Part shown: piece by piece, positions 17,428 through 26,479 of the stretch
How positions within the stretch are numbered: position 1 is the first letter of the stretch
Layout of the letters: every line of letters begins with the position of its first letter
NCBI RefSeq assembly: GCF_016741935.1
Contig: NZ_JAERRG010000031.1
Coordinates: 1-64,000 of the forward strand
Reading direction: 5' to 3'
Origin: Streptomyces endocoffeicus
Lineage (GTDB): Bacteria > Actinomycetota > Actinomycetes > Streptomycetales > Streptomycetaceae
Length of the DNA stretch: 64,000 nt
Translations under genes and position numbers: made by a program
Notes under the pieces: generated by a model
Databases searched by the model: none
Told to the model about the DNA's origin: nothing
What the model saw: only the letters and a program-made list of their open reading frames with translations

Positions 17428-18187
17428 AGGCGGCTTGGAGCTGGGCCAGGAGCGCGAGCATCTGCTTGCCGAGCGCGTCCTCGACCAGTGCCGGCTGGTG
17501 AGCCCAGTCGGAGCGAAAGACCTCCCGGAGCCGTTCAGCCTCGACAGCGATGCCGCGCTGGCGGCCCGCTCGCTTCAGAGCCGCCTGCAGCTGCGTGCGC
17601 GAGAGCTGCGCGGCTCGGGTGGGCGTCGGAGCCGCCTTGAGGAGCTCGTGGGCCTCCGGTCGGCACAGACCGTTGCGCCAGGACTCGAAGGCGGCCAACG
17701 CGGAGAGGTAGTACTCCCGCAGCAGCGAGCGCAGCTGGTTGGAGATCTGCTGCCGGTTCCAGGTGGCGTCCTGCTGGGCGCGTGCGAGCACGGCGACCGC
17801 GCGGGCCAGGTCACTGTCCTGCGGCAACGGCCGGTGAGGGCGCATGTCGGTGCGCAGAATGTTGGCCAGGACCAGGGCGTCGCCAGGGTCGGACTTCTTG
17901 CGGGAGACGCTGTGGCGGTCCCGGTAGCGGGCGGCGGCCATCGGGTTGATCGCGAACACCTGCCGCTTGCCGGTCCGCAGCACCGCGACCAGCAGTCCCC
18001 GAGAGGTCTCGATCGCGACCGGGATCGGGTTCTCCTCGGTGTCGCCGTACTCGGCGAGCAGATCCAGCAGGATCTTGTAGCCAGCCGCGTCGTCGGTGAT
18101 GTGCCGCTTGGCCAGTAACTGGCCGCTGTCGTCGACCAGGGCGACGTCGTGTGTTCGCTCGGCCCAGTCGATGCCGGAGTAGATCAA
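17428..18187 (-). pseudogene. IS110-family transposase, N-terminal half
   Basis: About 253 codons encode the DEDD RuvC-like domain. IYSGIDWAERTHDVALVDD carries the first Asp, the PVAIETSRG strand the Glu, and KKSDPGDALVLANILRTD the last acidic pair. The TTG at 18187 is taken as start because GGAGGGG lies 7 nt upstream. Codons to 18241 are unlike the family. The protein breaks after LALLAQLQAAC, exactly where the C-terminal half at 16963-17425 would continue, so the two are complementary pieces of one roughly 420-residue transposase. Confidence 0.8.
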
Positions 18188-18463
18188 TACTTTCCCCTCC
18201 GTCGTACTGTTTTTGCTGGTCACGAGGTCGTGCGGAACCACGCGGCGACCTAATCCCAGGACTCGGCCTCATGGCCGGTCCGCCACCTCAGTAGCCGTTC
18301 GTGGCACCAGCTAGCCCCACGGGCCTCGGTCTATGCGGGAGCTCGAACGGCTCGGGCTTCACAAGAGGTCACCGTGGAGCGGGCTCGCACCACCAAACAC
18401 CAACGAGTGGTCTTTCGACGGGTGTTGACGCTCGGCGACGCTGGATGGCGTCGATCTTTCGGT

Positions 18464-18990
18464 AGGCATCACGTGCCCGGAGGGACGTCAAGCGTCCGTC
18501 CAGCGCCGACGGGCGCCAACACCTGTCCGGGCGCGGTGTGCTGCGGGAACGCCGACCGCCGCACGGTCTGCCGAGAGGCATCACAAAGGCCCTGACTCGC
18601 GAAGGCGTCCGTACGGCGTCCACGCAGCACGCCACGAACTCATTACCGCTGGTGGTGACGGCCGTGAAGGCCCCGGACGCCGCACTGTCTGACGGAAGGC
18701 GTCGAGCGCCCAGCGGGAAGCAGGCGTCCGTCCGGTGCCCACAGGGCCGCCAATACCGTGCCCTCGCGTGGGTCAGCGGTGGCTGCCGCGAAGGCGCCGG
18801 ACGCCACCAGTCTCCAGCGAGGCATCGCGGCCAGGATGCTGTTGGGTATCCGTCCGGCACCCGTGAGCGCCACCACCTGTAAGGGCAGCGTGGTGGTGGC
18901 CGGGGAGGCGCCGTGACGCGCTCGGTCTCACAGCAGTCTTCAACGGGAACGGGGTGTGAGTAGGCATCATCCCGGCGCCCGCACGACCAC
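18464..18990. repeat. Degenerate tandem repeat block (units of about 112-142 bp)
   Basis: AGGCATC or AGGCGTC recurs at 18464, 18576, 18697, 18820 and 18962. Each of the first four is followed 25-30 nt later by a (G)CGTCCGTCC(A/G)GCGCC-like segment and further on by a GCCGCAC(G/T)GTCTG-like segment. On the minus strand parts of units translate as similar 40-residue stretches (ASGAFTAVTT, VASGAFAAATA), but frame is not kept between units. I find no gene in 18241-19116. The open frame at 18369-19094 is not recognisable. Confidence 0.55.
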
Positions 18991-19116
18991 CACCACTCGA
19001 ACAGTCGGCTGGGCTCGTCTCCCCTCCGGACCGCTCTTAACTCCGGATTAGGCGGGAGTGCTACCACGGCTGTCACAGCAGAAACACCGAACACGAATCA
19101 GAGGTCGTTTCCGCAG

Positions 19117-20022
19117 TTAGTTGTGCGACGGCGGTGCCTGCGCCGTGGTCAGCTGCGCCGCGATGGCTGTGACGCGTTCGGCCAGCGCACCAGGGGTGGA
19201 TCTCGTCATGGCGGTGAGTTCGATGGTCGCCGTCGCGTGACAGAGCGGTCTGAAACGGACGGCAGGTCGTGATGCCGATGCCGCGGCAGGGACGATGGTG
19301 ACGCCGAGCCCGCATTCGACCATGGCGATCTGCGAGGTCACCGACCGTGCCCAGTGGGCCGGGAGAGGGCTGAATCCGGCCGCTCGGCACATGGCCGCCA
19401 TGGCGTCGTGGTAGTCGGGCGAGATATGGCGGTGCAGCCACACCCACGGGCTGTCCGCGAGGTCCGCCAGGTCCAGCGGGCCGGTGGCATGGGCGGCGGG
19501 GTGGTGGAGGGGCAGGGCCGCGACGAACCGGTCGGCGAAGAGTGAGGTCGCGGTGGTGCCGCGCACCGGGGCGGTCTGGCGCACGATCGCCCAGTCGAGC
19601 GAGTGGTCGAGGAGCCCCGCCGCGGCCTCGTGGGTGTCGATCTCCTGGGTGCGGATCTCGACGTCCGGCATGGCCTCGTGGAACCGCTCCAGCACGAGCG
19701 GCAGGGGCCAGGAGAAGGCGGAGGCGACGGCGCCCAGGCTGAGTCGTCCGCCGCGCCCGGTGGCGGCCTGCCGGGCGGCGGTTTCGGCTTCCTCGGCGTG
19801 CCGGATGAGGGCACGGCAGTGGTCCAGGAACACGGTTCCGGCGGGGCTGAGGGCGACCGACCGCTGGGTGCGGTGCAGCAGTTCGCAGCCGAGCTGCTGT
19901 TCAAGCTGCTTGATGGCCTGGGACAGCGGTGGCTGGGACATCTGCAGCCGCCTGGCCGCACGGCCGAAGTGGAGTTCTTCGGCGACCGCGACGAAATACC
20001 GGGCCTGCCGGATCTCGACCAT
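19117..20022 (-). CDS. LysR-family transcriptional regulator
   Basis: A 301-residue regulator with the N-terminal winged HTH (RQARYFVAVAEELHFGRAAR, LQMSQPPLSQAIKQLE) and a C-terminal periplasmic-binding-like effector domain from about residue 90. The motif ELHFGRAA..L..SQPPLS places it near the CatR/CbbR/BenM branch that often controls aromatic or organic-acid catabolism. It is divergent from the RraA-like operon with 73 bp between start codons, and the candidate operator at 20041-20057 lies in that gap. It most likely activates the operon in response to a pathway metabolite (inference). Confidence 0.9.
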   Translation of the reverse strand: MVEIRQARYFVAVAEELHFGRAARRLQMSQPPLSQAIKQLEQQLGCELLHRTQRSVALSPAGTVFLDHCRALIRHAEEAETAARQAATGRGGRLSLGAVASAFSWPLPLVLERFHEAMPDVEIRTQEIDTHEAAAGLLDHSLDWAIVRQTAPVRGTTATSLFADRFVAALPLHHPAAHATGPLDLADLADSPWVWLHRHISPDYHDAMAAMCRAAGFSPLPAHWARSVTSQIAMVECGLGVTIVPAAASASRPAVRFRPLCHATATIELTAMTRSTPGALAERVTAIAAQLTTAQAPPSHN

Positions 20023-20040
20023 GATTCGCTCAGCCTCTTA

Positions 20041-20057
20041 CTGATAGAGGAAATCAG
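20041..20057. promoter_or_regulatory. Candidate LysR operator in divergent promoter
   Basis: CTGAT-N7-ATCAG is an interrupted palindrome of 17 bp located 18-19 bp upstream of the LysR start and about 39 bp upstream of the first RraA-like gene. LysR regulators usually bind such AT-flanked dyads (T-N11-A type) in the shared promoter. The fit is to the general class only. Confidence 0.5.
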
Positions 20058-20095
20058 ACCTTCCGAATATATCTGGAGGCTGTTGAAGTGGGGCC

Positions 20096-20782
20096 ATGAG
20101 CCACTCATCACTTCTGGACCGCTTCGCGGCACTCGACTCCGCCGCGGTCAGCGATGCGCTCGACCGGCTCGGGCTGCCCCCCGGAGTCGGCGGCATCCGT
20201 CCGGTGTGGGGTCCCGCGGCCGTCGTGGGATTCGCCGTCACCGTGGGACTCGAACCTCGCACCGAAGGCCCTTCCGGAGCCCACATCGCCACCACTGCCG
20301 TCGAGAGCTCGGACGACCAGAGCGTGATCGTCGTTGACAACCAGGGCCGCACCGATGTGTCCTGCTGGGGCGGCATCCTAAGCCTGGGCGCGGCCCGTCG
20401 CGGTGTTCGCGGTGTCGTGGCCGACGGCGTGTGCCGCGACGTGGCGGAGGCTCGCGAGCTGGGCTTCCCGGTGTTCTCGCTGGGCTCGGTCCCGGCCACG
20501 GCCCGGGGCAGGTTGCGGCAGCGCTCCACCGGCGAGCCGATCAGCGTCGCCGGGCTCACCGTGGAACAGGGCGACGTCGTCGTCGCCGACGAGACCGGTC
20601 TCGTCGCCGTCCCGCGGGACCGGGCCGAGGAAGTCGTGGAGATCGCCACAGCGATCGTCGCCCGGGAGCGCGCCATCGCGGACGAAGTGCGCGCGGGCGC
20701 GCCCCTCTCCCGGGCCATGCACGACGCCCGCCTCGCCGGAGAGGACACCCGCCTCGCCGGAGAGAGGGAGCCGGTCCGATGA
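20096..20782 (+). CDS. RraA/HMG-aldolase-like protein, first of three
   Basis: A 228-residue member of the RraA fold. In this family true RraA proteins regulate RNase E, while many bacterial members are class II pyruvate aldolases acting on 4-hydroxy-4-methyl-2-oxoglutarate or 4-carboxy-4-hydroxy-2-oxoadipate, or oxaloacetate decarboxylases. The active-site loop VVADGVCRDVAEARELGFP keeps the Arg-Asp pair (pyruvate carboxylate and metal), and the downstream GDVVVADETGLVAVP matches the family. The ATG at 20096 follows GGAGGCTGTTGAAG. It overlaps the next gene by ATGA. An aldolase role is favoured over RNase control because of the operon context. Confidence 0.85.
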   Translation: MSHSSLLDRFAALDSAAVSDALDRLGLPPGVGGIRPVWGPAAVVGFAVTVGLEPRTEGPSGAHIATTAVESSDDQSVIVVDNQGRTDVSCWGGILSLGAARRGVRGVVADGVCRDVAEARELGFPVFSLGSVPATARGRLRQRSTGEPISVAGLTVEQGDVVVADETGLVAVPRDRAEEVVEIATAIVARERAIADEVRAGAPLSRAMHDARLAGEDTRLAGEREPVR

Positions 20783-21444
20783 ATGCCCCCGTCACCACCT
20801 CGAACCTCGCCACCGGCCTGTCCACCGCGTCCGTCTCCGACGCCCTCGACTCGCTCGGACTCCCCGGCTCCCTGCACGGCATCGGAGCCCTGCGCCAGGG
20901 CCGGCGGACCGTCGGCCCGGTCTTCACCGTCAGCTACGAACCGGTCGACGAGGCCGGCGGCACGGTGGGCGACTTCCTGGACGACGTCCCCGCCGGCGCG
21001 GTGATCCTGATCGACAACGCCGGCCGCACCGACTGCACGGTGTGGGGCGGCATCATGAGCCAGGTCGCCCACGACCGCGGCGTCGCGGGCACCGTCATCA
21101 ACGGCACCTGCCGCGATGTCGCCGTCGCGACCGACGCCGGATACCCGATCTGGTCGGTCTCCCGTTTCATGCGCACCGGCAAGGACCGCGTCCGGGTGGC
21201 CGCGATCCAGACGGCCGTCACCATCAACGGCGTCCTCATCCGCCCCGGCGACATCCTCGTGGCCGACGACGACGGCGCCGTGGTCGTCCCGGCCGCCCGC
21301 TGGGACGAGGTCGCGGACCTCGCCCGCCGTATCGACCGCGTCGAAGACGCCATCGTCGAGGCCGTCCGCGGCGGCGCCACCCTCGCCGAGGCGCGGGCGC
21401 TGCACGGCTACCACTCGCTGCAGACCCGGAAGGACGCCTCATGA
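20779..21444 (+). CDS. RraA/HMG-aldolase-like protein, second of three
   Basis: A 221-residue paralogue. The active-site loop reads TVINGTCRDVAVATDAGYP: the Arg-Asp pair is kept, but the Asp normally preceding Gly (DG) is Asn (NG). Other blocks (DNAGRTDCTVWGGIMS, GDILVADDDGAVVVP) are intact. It is coupled at both ends through ATGA overlaps. Sequence divergence from its neighbours suggests a different substrate or a non-catalytic partner rather than a recent duplicate. Confidence 0.85.
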   Translation: MNAPVTTSNLATGLSTASVSDALDSLGLPGSLHGIGALRQGRRTVGPVFTVSYEPVDEAGGTVGDFLDDVPAGAVILIDNAGRTDCTVWGGIMSQVAHDRGVAGTVINGTCRDVAVATDAGYPIWSVSRFMRTGKDRVRVAAIQTAVTINGVLIRPGDILVADDDGAVVVPAARWDEVADLARRIDRVEDAIVEAVRGGATLAEARALHGYHSLQTRKDAS

Positions 21445-22067
21445 GCACGAATGACCTCGCCCGCGGCCACTCCAGCGCGACCCTGTCCGAGGCCTCCGGA
21501 CTCTCCGTGGCGCTGTCCCCGGAGATCCGCCCGCTGTGGGCCGGTGCCCGGCTGTGCGGCCCGGCGTTCACCGTGCAGGGCGCCGGCGGCGACAACCTCG
21601 CCCTGCACCACGCCATACCGCAGGCCCCGCCCGGATCCGTCCTGGTCGCCGACCTCGGCGGCGCCCGCTTCGGCCACTGGGGCGAGATCCTCACCGTGGC
21701 CGCCCAGCACCGGGCGATCGCGGGCCTGCTCATCGACGGCGGCGTACGCGACGCGGCGGAGACCGAGGCGCTCGGCTTCCCGGTCTTCTCGCGCAACAAC
21801 GCGATCCTCGGCACCCACAAGGACTTCCGCGGCGTGTTCGGGGGCCCCGTCGAGGTCGGTGGCGTCACGGTCCACACCGGAGACCTCGTCGTCGGGGACG
21901 TCGACGGAGTCGTGGCGCTGCCCGCGTCCGACACCGAGCGGATCCTCGACCGCGCCGACGCGCGCGTGGCCCACGAGAAGGAGCTGATGAAGCAGGTGCG
22001 GGACGGCCACAGCACCCTCGACCTGTACAACAACTTCGAAGCCACCCGGGCGGTGACAACCCGATGA
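21441..22067 (+). CDS. RraA/HMG-aldolase-like protein, third of three
   Basis: A 208-residue paralogue, shorter at the N terminus (starts NDLARGHSSATLSEASG). The active-site loop LLIDGGVRDAAETEALGFP retains DGG and Arg-Asp, and the C-terminal block is GDLVVGDVDGVVALP. ATGA overlaps link it to the second paralogue and to the aminotransferase remnant. Three differently diverged members in one operon could form a hetero-oligomer (the fold is trimeric or hexameric) or act on successive intermediates. Both are inference. Confidence 0.85.
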   Translation: MSTNDLARGHSSATLSEASGLSVALSPEIRPLWAGARLCGPAFTVQGAGGDNLALHHAIPQAPPGSVLVADLGGARFGHWGEILTVAAQHRAIAGLLIDGGVRDAAETEALGFPVFSRNNAILGTHKDFRGVFGGPVEVGGVTVHTGDLVVGDVDGVVALPASDTERILDRADARVAHEKELMKQVRDGHSTLDLYNNFEATRAVTTR

Positions 22068-22620
22068 CGGACAACCCGATCTTCGCCGTGGCCGCCAAGG
22101 CCCAAGAACTCCGAGACCAGGGCGCCGACGTCATCTCCCTCGCCGCCGGAGAGCCCCAGGCGGCCACCGGCGCCTACCGGTCGATCCTGCGCGTGGCTCC
22201 ACAGGCGCGCGGCCGTACCTCGTCGTGGGCGGAGTGTCCAGGGAACACGCCATGACCGGCTGGCGCGTCGGCCGGCTCGCGGCACCACCGGAGATCATCG
22301 CCTCGGCACGGCTCCATGTGGCCCGCACCATCACCCACGTCCCCACGGTCAACCATCGGGCCGCCCTCGCCGCCATGGCCGACACCGGTACGCTCCTCCG
22401 CGACCGCGGCTGGTCCAGCAGCGCCGACCTCGCCGCGTGGCTCCTCGACACCGCCCATCTCGCGGTCGTACCCGGCGAGGCGTTCAACGCCCCCGAACGC
22501 ATCCGTATGTGCTTCGCCGTCGACGACGCGACGCTGATCACCGCGGCCGAGCGACTGCGGACCGCCCTCGGACCCACGGAACACGAGCCGGCCGTACAAC
22601 AGTTGGAGGAGGCCCGATGA
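22064..22620 (+). pseudogene. Class I/II aminotransferase with internal deletion
   Basis: The first 36 codons from ATG 22064 encode an aspartate-aminotransferase N terminus (FAVAAKAQELRDQGADVISL, then AAGEPQ). Sequence then jumps, in a different frame, to the C-terminal part (VSREHAMTGWRVG, THVPTVNHRAALAAM, VVPGEAF, RMCFAVDD), open from 22225 to 22620. Roughly 190-200 residues are missing. At the PLP site the usual SKxYAMTGWR reads SREHAMTGWR, so the Schiff-base Lys is Arg. It overlaps genes on both sides by ATGA, so translation may still couple the operon. Confidence 0.8.
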
Positions 22621-23438
22621 GCCCCGTCAGGAAACTCGAACGCTTCACGCTCCCCCTCACCGTCGGCGGTACCCGCGTCGAGGTGTCCGGCCTCCACCGC
22701 GGCGGCACCGGCACGCCCCTGATGTTCCTCCACGGCTTCGGCTCGGCAAAGGAGGACTACGCGGACGTGGTCCAGCAGGAACCGCTCGCCGACCGCCCTG
22801 TCCTGGCCTACGACGCGCCCGGCTGCGGCGCCAGCACCTGTGCGGACCTCGACGCCGTCTCCATCCCCTTTCTCGTCTCCGTCGCCGAGCAGGTCCTCCA
22901 GGCGCGGCAGATCGGCCGGTTCCACCTCGTCGGGCACTCGATGGGCGGCCTGACCGCACTCCTGCTCGCCGACGGCGACCCCAGCAGGGCCGCGAGCTTC
23001 ACCAACATCGAGGGCAACCTCGCACCCGAGGACTGCTTCCTCAGCCGACAGATCGTCACCCACTCCCACGACGATCCCGACGATTTCCTGGCCCGGTTCG
23101 CCGAACGCGTCGGGGACTCACGCTTCTACGGCGGCGCCCTGTACTCGTCGAGCCTTTCCCACAAGGTCCGGGCCGGAGCTGTCAGGGCGATCTTCGAGTC
23201 CATGGTCGACCTCTCCGACCATGGCAAGCTGCTCGACCGGTTCCTCGGACTCCCCGCGCCGAAGATGTTCATGTACGGGGAGCAGAACAACACCCTGACC
23301 TATCTCCCCGCCCTGGCCGAGGGCGGCGTCGAACTCGCCGAGATCGATCACTGCGCCCACTTCCCGATGTACTCCAACCCGCCACAGATGTGGACCCGCA
23401 TCGCCGACCTCGTCACACGCGCCGCCGCCGGCTCCTGA
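22617..23438 (+). CDS. Alpha/beta hydrolase
   Basis: A 273-residue cytoplasmic hydrolase. The oxyanion loop HGFGSAKED is at residues 39-47, nucleophile Ser108 lies in GHSMGG (106-111), and the C-terminal HCAHFPMYSNP contains the catalytic His. Start ATG 22617 overlaps the stop of the aminotransferase remnant, whereas the open frame to 22437 is inside that remnant. As last gene of the LysR-linked operon it probably hydrolyses an ester, lactone or C-C bond in the same pathway. The specific substrate is unknown. Confidence 0.85.
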   Translation: MSPVRKLERFTLPLTVGGTRVEVSGLHRGGTGTPLMFLHGFGSAKEDYADVVQQEPLADRPVLAYDAPGCGASTCADLDAVSIPFLVSVAEQVLQARQIGRFHLVGHSMGGLTALLLADGDPSRAASFTNIEGNLAPEDCFLSRQIVTHSHDDPDDFLARFAERVGDSRFYGGALYSSSLSHKVRAGAVRAIFESMVDLSDHGKLLDRFLGLPAPKMFMYGEQNNTLTYLPALAEGGVELAEIDHCAHFPMYSNPPQMWTRIADLVTRAAAGS

Positions 23439-23548
23439 ACAGACGCCTTCCCGGCCCGCGATCCGCCGCTTCCACGCCAGTTCGTGACGAGGCCGAACAG
23501 CCCCTGCCGGACCGTCGGTCCCGAAACCCGCCACGTCCCGCTTACCGC

Positions 23549-24708
23549 TTACCGCTTACCGATGGGTGCGACCAGGAGGCCGCCGACGAAGGTGTGGGTG
23601 GGGTCGAGGTCGCGCAGGGTGTCACCGGAGCAGTGGGCGGGGTCCTGGTCCCAGATGGTGAGGTCGGCGAGGCGGCCGGGGGTGAGGGTGCCGCGCAGGT
23701 GCTCCTCGCCGAGCAGTCGGGCGGCGTTGGTGGTGTGCAGGGTGAGGGCTTCGTCGTAGGTGATGGCGTGTTCGGGGCCCTTGACGCCGATGACGGTCTG
23801 CCGGGTGGTCATGCCCCAGACGGAGCGCATGGCGCCGAACTGGCCGACAGGGAAGTCGGATCCGGCGCTGACCTGGGCTCCCAGGTCGATCCAGCCTCGG
23901 GCGGGGAAGAGCCGGGCGACGCGTTCGGGGCCCCAGAAGCCCTCCTCCACCTCGGCGGTGTCGTGCAGCAGCGGCTGCTGGATGGTGACGGGGACGCCCA
24001 GGGCGACGGCGCGAGCGCGCTGTTCGGGGCCGGCCAGGCCGCCGTGCTCCATCACCAGCGTGCCGGCGGGCGCAGTCCGTCGATGCGCTCGGCCCGGTCG
24101 GGGGCCGGGACCAGGTGCTCCACCAGGTGCAGGGCGTTGTCGATCAACCGGCCGTCCAGCTTGCCGTCGGCGCCGCGGCCGATGGTGCCGCCCGGCGGTA
24201 CGGGGGTCTGCTCGGTGATGCCCGCCACGCGCAGCGCGTAGGTGTTGACGACGTCGTTGTGGCCACCGCGCTTGACGAGGACCGGGTGCCGGTCGGTGGC
24301 CTGGTCGAGTTCGGCCGCGGTGGGCATGCGGCGCTCGGCCAGGTTGAGTTCCTGCCAGTTGGTGGTGGTGCGGATCCACTCGCCCTGGGGGGTGACGGCG
24401 GCCCGCTGCCGGATCAGGTCGAGGAACTCGGGGATGTTCCGGGCCCGGTGGACGGGGACGTCGTGGGCACCCAGCGCCGCGAAGATCAGGTGGGTGTGGG
24501 TGTCGTCGAAGGCGGGCAGCACGGTGGCGCCGGGCAGGTCGTGCACCTCCGTGCCCGCGCTCACCAGATGGTCGAGGCCGTTGGGGTCGGCGGACACGGC
24601 GGCGATACGGTCGCCGCGTACGGCCAGTGCCCGCCGCGGGGCCTGACCGGGCACCAGGGTGTGCAGCGCGCCGGCGCGGATCAGCAGGTCGGCTCCGTGA
24701 TCAGTCAT
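23549..24708 (-). pseudogene. YtcJ-type amidohydrolase, internally deleted and frameshifted
   Basis: From ATG 24708 (preceded by AGGGAGAAGACG) about 215 codons encode the N-terminal half of an Amidohydro_3 protein, with the metal motif DDTHTHL and the loop VLVKRGGHNDVVN. Near 24060 the frame shifts, and the remainder (TLVMEHGGLAGPEQR, LLHDTAEVEEGFWGP, SAGSDFPVG, FGAMRSVWG, LTPGRLADLTIWD) continues in another frame to 23549. Compared with the usual 540 or so residues, about 100 in the middle are missing. The stop lies in a 7-bp triplication (CCGCTTA x3) at about 23537-23557. It is convergent with the RraA operon and may once have belonged to it. Confidence 0.8.
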
Positions 24709-24910
24709 CGTCTTCTCCCTCATCTCGAAGGTGTCGGATCCCGAAGGTGTCGTTCGGTGACGAGACTGGTGTAGACGCCGTGCGGGTATTCACTGCCATT
24801 TCACAGGCCCTTGCTCAGGAAACACGCCAGCGGATCGGCCCATGGGCAGATCATGCGACAGGTGCTCGATGAAACCGACCGTCGGATCGCAGCCGCTCAC
24901 CACGATGGAG

Positions 24911-25555
24911 TCAATCGCCTGCGGGTTTGCGCAGCAGCCACTGTCCGAACGTCCGCCGTGCGGGCCGCACCACCACGCGGCCGTGGGTAGCCGTGCCGAC
25001 CAGCTCCACGCGCAGCGTTATCGGCGTCCCGTGGTCCAGAGCCTCACGAATCTTGATCTTGCTGTGTACCAGGCTCAGGGCACCGGCATCGACCACGATG
25101 CCCGGCTTGGTGATCAGCGTCAGCCTCTTGCCTGCCGTGTTCATGTCGATCCGCAAGGTGTCCTGCGTGATCACCGCCTGAGTGAAGTCGAGCGTCACCT
25201 CACACCACGCGGTGGCCAGCTCCAGCCTCCGCGGCACCACCCAGCGCCCCACGCGTTTGACCGCACCGCTGTGAATCCCCTCGATCCGGAGTACGTCCTT
25301 GACCTCCGCTACGGCCGTCCCGGTCGAAGCGGACACGGCCGGCAGGTCAGCAGTCAGCTCGGTCAGCTCGCTGACGGTACGCGCCGACAGGGCAGCTTCC
25401 AGACGCTCGTCCAACTCGTCCGCGGTCAGCAGACCATCCCCCGCCGCAATGCGCAGCACGTCCACCACCCGGTCCCGGTCCGCATGAGAGGCCCTCAGCT
25501 CGGGCGACGAGTCGGAGTCGGAGCGCTTCCCGGTGGGCGAAATCTCTCCCGACAT
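24911..25555 (-). CDS. DUF1707 domain protein
   Basis: A 214-residue protein. The N-terminal DUF1707 domain is at about residues 20-70 (LRASHADRDRVVDVLRIAAG, LTADELDERLEAAL), a SHOCT-like module common in actinobacteria. The C-terminal half is a beta-rich domain of the LiaF/cell-wall-active-antibiotic-response type. No membrane segment is visible. Function is not established. Related proteins occur near envelope-stress genes. It is monocistronic, divergent from the LRR gene. Confidence 0.8.
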   Translation of the reverse strand: MSGEISPTGKRSDSDSSPELRASHADRDRVVDVLRIAAGDGLLTADELDERLEAALSARTVSELTELTADLPAVSASTGTAVAEVKDVLRIEGIHSGAVKRVGRWVVPRRLELATAWCEVTLDFTQAVITQDTLRIDMNTAGKRLTLITKPGIVVDAGALSLVHSKIKIREALDHGTPITLRVELVGTATHGRVVVRPARRTFGQWLLRKPAGD

Positions 25556-25744
25556 ACTTCCATCCTGGTCCTGTTGAACGTCTCCGCGCGACGCAGGCAG
25601 CGGCGCGAGAAGAAGACTAACGCTATATCGCGATATAAATTCTGGCTGGGCCCATCACGGGGAGGCGACGGTCAGCGTCGATTCACGGCATGCATCCATC
25701 ATGTCGAGGCCCGGTCTCGACCTACATGAGGGAAGGATGGGGCC

Positions 25745-26464
25745 GTGCAGCCCACACTCAACCTTTGGCGCCAGCAGCTTGGAGAGGTGCCCGAGTCGGT
25801 CTGGCAGCGCACCGAGCTCCGGGTGCTGATCCTGGCCGACAACGGCCTCACGACCCTCTCCCCGAGGATCGGACAACTGGACAGCCTGACCACTTTGGAT
25901 CTCGGCCACAACAAACTCACGTCGCTTCCCGATTCTCTGGGCGCCCTGATCGGCCTCACCGGCTGCCTCTACCTGCACGACAACAACTTGTCCCAGCTCC
26001 CGGACACGCTGGGAAACCTGACGCGGCTGCGCTACCTCAACGTCGGCGAGAATCCTCTCGCCGCCTTGCCCGAGACCGTCAGCGGGATGACGGAACTGAT
26101 CGAGCTCCGAGCCCAGCACAATCGGCTGACCGGATTGCCTGAGACCATCGGCTGCCTCCGCAAGCTGCGTGAACTCTGGCTGCGAGGGAACGCGCTCAGC
26201 GCCTTGCCATCGACGGTGACCGGTCTGCGTGAACTGCGGCACCTGGACCTGCGTGAGAACGCATTCACCGAACTGCCCGAGTCGCTGGCCGGTCTCCCCC
26301 GGCTTCGGCAACTCGACCTCCGCAGCAACCACATCGTCCAGGTTCCGGACTGGGTCGCACGGATGCCTGCCCTGGAGAAGCTGGATCTTCGTTGGAACAC
26401 CTGCGAGCCTTCCCACCGTTTGCTCACTGAGCTGGAGGAACGCGGGTGCGTCGTCCTGCTGTGA
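25745..26464 (+). CDS. Leucine-rich repeat protein
   Basis: A 239-residue protein made almost wholly of about nine 23-residue leucine-rich repeats of the type LPxxLxxLxxLxxLdLxxNx, for example LTSLPDSLGAL and LTGLPETIGCL. There is no signal peptide and no catalytic domain, so it is probably a cytoplasmic protein-binding solenoid. The GTG at 25745 opens the frame directly after GGGGCC. The partner is unknown. Similar stand-alone LRR proteins occur widely in Streptomyces without known role. Confidence 0.85.
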   Translation: MQPTLNLWRQQLGEVPESVWQRTELRVLILADNGLTTLSPRIGQLDSLTTLDLGHNKLTSLPDSLGALIGLTGCLYLHDNNLSQLPDTLGNLTRLRYLNVGENPLAALPETVSGMTELIELRAQHNRLTGLPETIGCLRKLRELWLRGNALSALPSTVTGLRELRHLDLRENAFTELPESLAGLPRLRQLDLRSNHIVQVPDWVARMPALEKLDLRWNTCEPSHRLLTELEERGCVVLL

Positions 26465-26479
26465 GTCGACCCGTTCTGT

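Noticed and set aside
18464..18990. CRISPR array
   Set aside because: Units are too long and too diverged, with no short identical repeats and unique spacers, and no cas genes are nearby.
18369..19094. 241-codon minus-strand open frame across the tandem repeat block
   Set aside because: The product is Arg/Pro/Trp-rich without family resemblance, and repeat units do not keep one frame, so I describe the region as repeats only.
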